Shown here piece by piece: positions 22,247 to 28,067 of a stretch of DNA of 28,067 bases (positions are counted from its first letter, which is position 1; each line of letters begins with the position of its first letter). Source of the DNA: CAVALG01 sp963630555 (GTDB lineage Bacteria > Bacillota > Clostridia > Oscillospirales > Acutalibacteraceae). Made by a program: the position numbers and the translations under genes. The notes below the pieces were generated by a model. The model worked only from the letters and a program-made list of their open reading frames with translations, searched no databases and was not told the DNA's origin. The stretch lies in NCBI GenBank assembly GCA_963630555.1, contig CAVGND010000023.1, positions 1 through 28,067 of the forward strand, written 5' to 3'.

Positions 22247-22855
22247 TTAAAGTCCTTTGATAACATTCTGGGCCACACCCTGGATTTGCAGATCGTAAAC
22301 CTCAATATCCTTATATCCCTTCGCTTTGTTGGCAGAGCGAAGAACGGCACAGTTCTTTTTCTTATTCCAATAAAAGTATTTCAGATTGTTCAGTCCCTCA
22401 AAGAGAGCGACAACAATATCTCCTTCGTTTGCGTCCGTCTGCTTACGGACAACGATCCAATCGCCGTCCTCAATACCGGCGTCAACCATAGAATCGCCGT
22501 TTGCTTTGAGCAGAAAGAGGTCGCCCGTGCCGAACACGGTTTTCGGCAGTTTCACATATTCAAGCACCCGTTCTTCTTCGGGGAGTCCGATGCCGCAGGA
22601 AACAGAGCAGTCAAGAATTACCGCATTGTTTCCCGGATCGGTATATTTACGCGTAACATCGGTTTTAATTTCAGAGCCGTCATAGTCAATCATTCCGCGC
22701 TCAGCCATATCTTTTAAGTATCTGTATACTGTTGCCCTCGTCACGCCGACAGCACCGGCAATTTCGGAGGTGGAGGGGGACTTCCAATATTCGAGGTAGT
22801 ATTCCTCAGCAAACTTTTTGATTTCACTCATAAGGTCAGTGTTTTTAGAACGCAT
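22247..22855 (-). CDS. LexA-like SOS repressor (S24 peptidase)
   Basis: A 202-residue protein with an N-terminal winged HTH (SPSTSEIAGAVGVTRATVYRYLKDM, about 27-50) and a C-terminal S24 self-cleaving protease domain. The catalytic Ser is S122 (NGDSM) and the Lys is probably K159 (NNLKY). The bond cleaved in LexA is Ala-Gly; here the matching site reads SVSCGIG, that is Cys87-Gly88. ATG 22855 has GGAGG eight bases upstream. It is the first gene of the SOS operon and lies next to a 29-base palindrome that overlaps its own promoter, so it very likely represses itself and the five genes downstream until RecA triggers cleavage. Its HTH differs from canonical LexA, so it may recognise a non-standard site. 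Confidence 0.92.
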   Translation of the reverse strand: MRSKNTDLMSEIKKFAEEYYLEYWKSPSTSEIAGAVGVTRATVYRYLKDMAERGMIDYDGSEIKTDVTRKYTDPGNNAVILDCSVSCGIGLPEEERVLEYVKLPKTVFGTGDLFLLKANGDSMVDAGIEDGDWIVVRKQTDANEGDIVVALFEGLNNLKYFYWNKKKNCAVLRSANKAKGYKDIEVYDLQIQGVAQNVIKGL

Positions 22856-22870
22856 TTTATCGTCCTCCGT

Positions 22871-22931
22871 TCTATCTGATACAATCTGTATCGGATAGAC
22901 TTATTATAGCAGACTCATTTAGATTTTGCAA
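22871..22931 (-). promoter_or_regulatory. SOS operon promoter and 29-base operator
   Basis: On the minus strand TTGCAA (22926-22931), a 17-base spacer and TATAAT (22903-22908) form a strong promoter. Directly downstream, covering the expected start point, lies a palindrome at 22871-22899: TCTATC and GATACA arms mirrored by TGTATC and GATAGA around an ATC centre, with a single mismatched position (22877/22893). It does not match the usual Gram-positive GAACN4GTTC LexA box, so it is probably the private operator of the LexA-like protein. Confidence 0.85.
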
Positions 22932-22980
22932 TAGGTTTTGAAGAAAAGCAAGAGAGGTGATGCCTATAACTATCACCTAT

Positions 22981-23025
22981 AAAAATAGAATCTCGGCATG
23001 ACCAAAGGTTTATGCCGAGATTCTA
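22981..23025 (-). terminator. Terminator of the type I RM/WYL operon
   Basis: A perfect 14-base stem, TAGAATCTCGGCAT (22986-22999) with ATGCCGAGATTCTA (23012-23025), has a 12-base loop and on the minus strand is followed by TTTTT. It ends transcription 47 bases after the WYL gene. Confidence 0.92.
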
Positions 23026-23071
23026 CAAGATTAATTATATTTTCGCCATTACATGAGAGATGGATCGTTTA

Positions 23072-24061
23072 TTATTCAGCATTCGTTATTTCCTCAAATG
23101 CATTTTTGATCATCGCCGAGTATTTTTCCCTTACGGCTTCAGGCGATTTGATTTTAACTTTTCCGCCAAATCCAAATACCCAACTTAAGAAAACATGATT
23201 GACCGCAACATTTACAACCGCACGGAAGGATGTCATATCGTTAGCGTATGTGGTAACTTCCGCACCGAATTTATCAATAATCGAATCCATAACCTCATTA
23301 TCACAAACGAGTTCAACCTCGGCATGTTCACTGTTAAACATCTTAAAGGTCGTATTGATGTATTCATCGAGATTGAAGCCTTCCGGAGCAGGAGTTCCTT
23401 CTACATCCAGAATCTTCGGCCGTTTTGCTATACGGTCTACACGAAAATTTCCGATCCGTTGCTTGTAAGCATAAACACCAATCATATAGTAGTAATCGCC
23501 ATTCCATACAAGATGAAGCGGAGTAATAACATACGGTTCGCCGTTGTGCTTTAACTGCTGCTCTTTCCGAACATTGTACTGAAAATACTGAAAGGAGATT
23601 TGTCTGTTGCTGTTTATGGCTTCGTTAATCGTATCAATGATGAGATAGATTTTCTCATTTCCCGATTTGATTCGTCCTTCACAACTAACATTTCTTGTCA
23701 AGGTAGCAGCAATCTGATTGCTTGTAAGCGAACTTAACTTCTTGACAAGTTCTAAGCTTTTGGAGGCAGATATAAATTTTGACGATTCAACGGCATCGAT
23801 GAGGAGCTTTAACTCGGGAATGTCGAAGGTTCTTCCGTACAGATTGTATCTATTCTGTGTTGATTTCACTTCTTCGATTTCTAATCCAAACTGCTTTAGT
23901 AATTCCACCTCGGCCTTAATTGTTTGACGATGGGCTTTGATGCCGTACTTTTCTTCGAGAAGTTGGATTAATTGTGCTGTGGTGAGATAATGATCCTCGT
24001 CCGTCATTTCGTAGAGAATTTTAGCGAGGTATAATGGTCTTAATTTTGCATCGTTATCCAT
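23072..24061 (-). CDS. WYL-domain transcriptional regulator
   Basis: A 329-residue protein. A winged HTH occupies the N-terminus (LAKILYEMTDEDHYLTTAQLIQLL ... HRQTIKAEVELLKQFGL). A WYL domain lies in the middle, with the motif as VWNGDYYYMIGV and a ligand-contact segment RIGNFRVDRI. A WCX-type C-terminal domain (AEVELVCDNEVMDSIIDKFG) completes it. WYL regulators such as BrxR and CapW control phage-defence loci and are thought to sense nucleotides or single-stranded DNA. ATG 24061 has a strong AAGGAGGTGG, and the gene lies 51 bases after hsdR with no terminator between, so it is the last gene of the restriction operon. Confidence 0.92.
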   Translation of the reverse strand: MDNDAKLRPLYLAKILYEMTDEDHYLTTAQLIQLLEEKYGIKAHRQTIKAEVELLKQFGLEIEEVKSTQNRYNLYGRTFDIPELKLLIDAVESSKFISASKSLELVKKLSSLTSNQIAATLTRNVSCEGRIKSGNEKIYLIIDTINEAINSNRQISFQYFQYNVRKEQQLKHNGEPYVITPLHLVWNGDYYYMIGVYAYKQRIGNFRVDRIAKRPKILDVEGTPAPEGFNLDEYINTTFKMFNSEHAEVELVCDNEVMDSIIDKFGAEVTTYANDMTSFRAVVNVAVNHVFLSWVFGFGGKVKIKSPEAVREKYSAMIKNAFEEITNAE

Positions 24062-24112
24062 TTTTCCACCTCCTTAAGTAAATGGCTGTGTATGAGTGAT
24101 AAATCAAAATCC

Positions 24113-27100
24113 TTATGCCGCATAAGCATTCGCATTTATGCTCTTGATTATTTTCATAATATCAAGCCACATAACTGCATCTTCGAAAACATCACTAACT
24201 TCTCCTTGATCGGTGAAAGGAGTTTCCTGCAAGACTTTAAAATCAGCAAGCATTCCGTTTTTAACGATGTAGTTAATTATTTGATTCACAAAATATATCT
24301 GCCTGTCATCAAGGTTGACTTCATTAAGATATTTTGCAAATGCTTCTTTTGCGGAGTTCATGTCAAGACCAACAATTTCTCTTACAAGAACGCCGAGAGG
24401 CTTATCTTGATATTCCTTTTCGTATTCTTCTTTCGTACCAAGCTCTGACCACAGAATTCCTTCAAGGGCTTTTATATCGTCAGAGGTAAGTGGCTTATTG
24501 GTGTGCAACTTGGCTATTACTCCGTTATCAATATGCTGACGAATATAATAATTCACCTTATTTCTGTAATTCTGCAGTTCATCACTGTCAAGTTCCGATT
24601 CATGCCTTTCTACAGAAATCACATCGTCGGTGAAATCTGTTTGATATATCGGCCTTTCACCTCTCGGAATATACTTCATGATATCGCGCAGTTCCGTTCG
24701 GATATGCTCGAACTCGTTAATACCTGCGTTATCCACATAATCGGTGTTGAGAATTTTGCTGATCAGTTCGCTTTTAGCGCTTACAGCAGGAATAGTAGCA
24801 ACTTTTGAAACAGCATATACCATCTTTACAAGGTCATTTCTTGCCTTGGAATAGGTTTTTCCAAGGATATATGCAAGTTCGAGGCCATACATCAATGCAT
24901 CAAAACGAACTGCACTGGCGTCATCTTCATATGGCAGTATAAGTGGAGCTATTTCTTCGGCAATTTGAAGCGTATTTTCGTAGGTAAGTGCTTCATAGCC
25001 CTCTCGCTTCGAGTATTGGTCGACATATCTCAAATGCTGACGAACCGCAAAATTATCTCTATTGAGTTCGCCAATCTTTGCGACAAGATCATCAATCAGA
25101 GCCGAGCGAAAAGCAATCAATTCCTCTGTTTGATATTCAAGACCCTGCAGGCGGAATACCAGTTCTGTCTTCAGATTAAATATTCTCTCCTGGACAGACT
25201 GAGTTGAGAACCCTTCTTTACCTTTTTTATTCATTCGGAAGAAGGCGAAATTTCCGCAGAAGTCAAATATATAGAAAACACTCTTGTCCTGACCGTCTAT
25301 GAGGGCTGGGCACAATCTCGTCCCGCGTCCAATCATCTGCCAAAACTTTGATTTAGAAAGTACCTTTTTGAAAAATACAAGGTTGACAACTTCGGGGACA
25401 TCTATACCTGTATCCATCATATCAACCGACACAACGATTTGCGGCATTTTTTCGGGCACAGAAAACTCATCAATCAAACTCTGCGCATAATTCGTGTAAT
25501 TATCTATAACGCGACAGTATCCGTGGTAGCTCGGATATTCTTTGTCGAATATTTCTTTTATTTTCTCCGCGTGTCTGTGGTTTTTTGCGAAAATAATTGA
25601 TTTGCCAATCTTGCTGCCGTAATCAATCTTGATCCCTTCAGTCATCAGAGTATTAAGCACTTGGCGGATCGTGTCTTCGTTAAATATCCACTCATTAAGT
25701 GCGGAACTATTAATCCTTTCGGGCAGCTCGTCATCCTCGTTTGCAAATAATGCTTCGTATTCTTCCTTATCCTCGTCGGAAAGATCATCATATGCGATGC
25801 CTTCTTCGATGAACTTGAGTTTTGTTTCGATACTTACGAAGTCAACAAGATATCCGTCCTGAACAGCTTGTGCAAGTTCATAGCCGTATGTAGGAACACC
25901 GTTTTCAAGTTCAAAGATTCCGTATGTATTCTTGTCAATTTCATCTCTTGGTGTTGCCGTAAGACCTACCAGGTGCGCATCAAAATAGTTGAAAATGTCC
26001 TTGTATTTGTTATAAATACTGCGATGCGCTTCATCGCAAATGATGAGGTCGAAGTGACCGACCGTGAACAATTTACCGCCATTCTCATCCTTGGCGTCAT
26101 CAATGCAATTCATCATTGTCTGATAGGTTGAGAATACACCTCTTGCTGTGAGCTTATCTTTTTCCTCACACAAGTTGGTCACTGTCAAGTTTGGAAGAAG
26201 GTTTACAAAAGCACGTTTTGCCTGCGTGACAAGGCTGTTCCGGTCAGCAAGGAACAGTACATTCTTCACCCAACCGTGGCGGAGAAGGACATCCACAATA
26301 GAGATGACGGTTCTTGTTTTACCCGATCCCGTTGCCATGACAAGGAGGGCTTTTCTTCTGTTCTGCTCATCAAACGCTCTGCAGACCGCCTTGATGGCTT
26401 CTTTTTGATAGTATCTTCCTGATATCGCATCACTCACCTGAACATGGGCGAGAGAAGTTCTCATCGTGAGTTTATTGAACTCTTTCTCCAAATCCCTCTT
26501 GGAGTAGAATCCACTTACACGATGTTCCGGATAATATTTGTCATTCCATATACGAGTATCAAAGCCATTAGTAAGGAATATAATGGGGCGCCTGCCGAAT
26601 TTCTTTTCGAGTAGGTCTGCATAAAGCTTCGCTTGCTGACGACCCACAGCTACATCTTTACATGCTCTTTTAGCTTCAATAACAGCGAGAGGGCGGTGTG
26701 TATCATCGAAAAGAACATAATCAGCGTAGCCAATCTCGGAATGGTTCGGCATTCCGGGCAACGGGTATTCGTTAACCCAATCCTTGCCCTCAACCCAACC
26801 TGCATCCTGGAGCATAGTGTCGATATAAATCTTTCTCGTCTTATATTCGGATAGGTCGAGGGGCTTGGGCGAATAAGTCTGTTGCTGCTCCTGGCGCTTT
26901 TGGGTCAGTTCTGCCTTGAGGGCCGCATTTTCTCTCATGAGAGTTTCAAGGTCAACATTAACCTCGGGTTCTTCTTTCACAGGCCCTTGAGATTGTGTCA
27001 AAAGTGTCTTGTCGTATGTATGTTGACTGTACTTATCAGCATAGCAGTATGCCACAAAGTCAAGGAAGTAGAAAAGATTTTCGAGCGCAAGTTGTGCCTG

Positions 27101-27415
27101 CTCGGGCGTAATCTGCTTGGTGCTATGAGCAGAGTTATTGCCCAACATGCGAATAAAGTTGATTCGTCGATAGAGATTATCATCAATAATATCTCTGAAT
27201 TCTTCGGTATTGATCAAACTGACCAACTGATCCTGATATGGCATAGTGAGAGAACCGTCAACGGAATACATCCATTTGACAGCAAACTCCAAAGCCCGTC
27301 TAACATTGAACAAGCAAGACGGCAGGTCAATTTGGTATAACTTTTCCGCGGTTATAGCAGTATTTGCAAAACCGCTAAACTTTTTTTCTTCCAATAAGAA
27401 GTCAAAATTCGTCAT
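24113..27415 (-). CDS. hsdR: Type I restriction enzyme R subunit
   Basis: An 1100-residue HsdR. Residues about 1-125 form a DUF4145-like helical domain (FNVRRALEFAVKWMYSVDG, RMLGNNSAHS), followed by a coiled coil near 155-185. The PD-(D/E)xK nuclease includes EIGYADYVLFDD and PLAVIEAKRA. The SF2 motor has Walker A MATGSGKTRT, DEAH box ICDEAHRSIYNKY, LTATPRDEI, and the C-terminal DTGIDVPEVVNLVFFKK and WQMIGRGTRL. The C-terminal third is helical and should dock on the methylase. HsdR cuts unmethylated DNA after ATP-driven translocation. ATG 27415 overlaps the hsdS stop as ATGA. It is followed by a WYL regulator. Confidence 0.96.
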   Translation of the reverse strand: MTNFDFLLEEKKFSGFANTAITAEKLYQIDLPSCLFNVRRALEFAVKWMYSVDGSLTMPYQDQLVSLINTEEFRDIIDDNLYRRINFIRMLGNNSAHSTKQITPEQAQLALENLFYFLDFVAYCYADKYSQHTYDKTLLTQSQGPVKEEPEVNVDLETLMRENAALKAELTQKRQEQQQTYSPKPLDLSEYKTRKIYIDTMLQDAGWVEGKDWVNEYPLPGMPNHSEIGYADYVLFDDTHRPLAVIEAKRACKDVAVGRQQAKLYADLLEKKFGRRPIIFLTNGFDTRIWNDKYYPEHRVSGFYSKRDLEKEFNKLTMRTSLAHVQVSDAISGRYYQKEAIKAVCRAFDEQNRRKALLVMATGSGKTRTVISIVDVLLRHGWVKNVLFLADRNSLVTQAKRAFVNLLPNLTVTNLCEEKDKLTARGVFSTYQTMMNCIDDAKDENGGKLFTVGHFDLIICDEAHRSIYNKYKDIFNYFDAHLVGLTATPRDEIDKNTYGIFELENGVPTYGYELAQAVQDGYLVDFVSIETKLKFIEEGIAYDDLSDEDKEEYEALFANEDDELPERINSSALNEWIFNEDTIRQVLNTLMTEGIKIDYGSKIGKSIIFAKNHRHAEKIKEIFDKEYPSYHGYCRVIDNYTNYAQSLIDEFSVPEKMPQIVVSVDMMDTGIDVPEVVNLVFFKKVLSKSKFWQMIGRGTRLCPALIDGQDKSVFYIFDFCGNFAFFRMNKKGKEGFSTQSVQERIFNLKTELVFRLQGLEYQTEELIAFRSALIDDLVAKIGELNRDNFAVRQHLRYVDQYSKREGYEALTYENTLQIAEEIAPLILPYEDDASAVRFDALMYGLELAYILGKTYSKARNDLVKMVYAVSKVATIPAVSAKSELISKILNTDYVDNAGINEFEHIRTELRDIMKYIPRGERPIYQTDFTDDVISVERHESELDSDELQNYRNKVNYYIRQHIDNGVIAKLHTNKPLTSDDIKALEGILWSELGTKEEYEKEYQDKPLGVLVREIVGLDMNSAKEAFAKYLNEVNLDDRQIYFVNQIINYIVKNGMLADFKVLQETPFTDQGEVSDVFEDAVMWLDIMKIIKSINANAYAA

Positions 27416-28067
27416 AGTAGCACCTCTGTTGTTTTTTGCTGTATCGTTCGAATGAGTAATCGCAGTAATATCTGCATTTGTACGATGTAAAATTTCGATT
27501 TGTCGACCTGTTCGACGAAGGCTGCCATTTCTTCTTGTCGAGTCATTGGGGGAACGGGAATCTCTTGAATTCGCAAATCAGATAGGTTGATTTGTTGAAG
27601 TGTTGCGCCTCGGGTATGCTCTTGTATATATCTCTGACTTTTATCCGTGTTAAGATAAGCCTTGAGATATATTGGATTAATCTTGTGGCGATCATATCGG
27701 ATTACCGCAATGCCACGGGTCACATTCATGCCGGCAAACCTACCATCAGTTAGGGCCGTAATACCTGTTGTTCCTCGCACTGTAATGAGTAATTCGTCGC
27801 CGGTCAACTCCGTTTTCTTGAAACTGTCCCCGATATCGCGCCTAATATATTTGATTGAAGCAGCAGATATTTTTCCATCCACCATATCCACAGGACGAAG
27901 AATTCCCATATCACCAGTTCCGTCATTTCCCGGCTGCACAATGCCATAAGATAACCCTGCGCCTTCTTTTATTAGGTTAATTAGTGGAGTAACAGGGTAG
28001 ATTTCAGTTCCGAACATCTCGATAAATCGGGATTTGAAATTAACCGATATATTTTCGGTGGGATAGC
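27412..28067 (-). CDS. hsdS: Type I RM specificity subunit, partial
   Basis: The frame runs open to the window edge. The first ATG inside (28017) is not the start: upstream in frame is YPTENISVNFKSRFIEMFG, and RFIEMFG is the conserved end of a HsdS central repeat. What is visible is therefore the second target-recognition domain (GILRPVDMVDGKI, DELLITVRGTTGITALTDGRFAGMNVTRGIAVI, YIQEHTRGATLQQINLSDLRIQEIPVPP) plus the distal conserved helix (RQEEMAAFVEQVDKSKF). HsdS chooses the methylated and restricted sequence. The gene continues beyond the window and hsdM is expected further upstream. Recombining hsdS copies cannot be judged from this fragment. Confidence 0.9.
   Translation of the reverse strand, partial: YPTENISVNFKSRFIEMFGTEIYPVTPLINLIKEGAGLSYGIVQPGNDGTGDMGILRPVDMVDGKISAASIKYIRRDIGDSFKKTELTGDELLITVRGTTGITALTDGRFAGMNVTRGIAVIRYDRHKINPIYLKAYLNTDKSQRYIQEHTRGATLQQINLSDLRIQEIPVPPMTRQEEMAAFVEQVDKSKFYIVQMQILLRLLIRTIQQKTTEVLL

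Noticed and set aside
1..28067. tRNA genes, insertion sequences or CRISPR arrays.
   Set aside because: Both strands were scanned by eye for T-loop motifs, transposase motifs and regularly spaced repeats; none was convincing.

Overview
The window looks like a gene-dense accessory region from a Clostridia-type Firmicute, probably a gut Oscillospirales or Lachnospirales relative. Strong AGGAGG-type ribosome sites, long runs of overlapping genes, several large serine recombinases, YolD plus a Y-family polymerase under a LexA-like repressor, and a sigma-region-4-only regulator all fit that group. The taxon is inferred from gene style, not from a marker gene. No conjugation genes, tRNA, rRNA, insertion sequence or CRISPR array is visible. 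I read the window as part of a mobile element, or a stack of elements, rich in recombination and defence functions.

Layout. 1-2429 (minus strand): the start of a RelB/DinJ-like antitoxin gene cut by the window edge, two metallophosphoesterases and a small XRE repressor. 2561-2926 (plus): a second, divergent XRE repressor sharing a palindromic control region with the first, ended by a strong terminator. 3250-8706 (plus): a tightly packed six-gene run: a serine-recombinase domain that has lost its catalytic residues, an active-looking serine recombinase with an unusual C-terminal domain, two small proteins built around that same C-terminal domain, a ParB-like protein with an HTH, and a second ParB-like protein. 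8754-12816 (minus): a three-gene large-serine-recombinase cassette whose middle member lacks the catalytic domain. 13009-14960 (minus): an RloA/RloB pair (AAA ATPase plus TOPRIM-like partner), a likely defence module with its own promoter. 15126-18813 (minus): a leader ORF, a sigma-region-4 regulator, a hairpin-rich non-coding stretch, a DinG/XPD-like iron-sulphur helicase and a 52-residue SHOCT-like protein. 19024-22931 (minus): a LexA-controlled SOS operon. 22981-28067 (minus): the distal part of a type I restriction-modification operon (hsdS, hsdR) ending in a WYL regulator and a terminator.

How the parts work together. The recombinases probably mobilise or resolve the element. The six-gene plus-strand run may be a DNA-handling module in which recombinase and ParB-like proteins act on common sites. 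RloAB and type I RM are anti-phage cargo. The SOS operon gives damage-inducible translesion synthesis. The most unusual signals are the dead/active recombinase pair, the domain shared by three consecutive genes, and the leader ORF with a Shine-Dalgarno-sequestering hairpin before the sigma-like gene. All functions are inferred from sequence reading alone; no database search was run.
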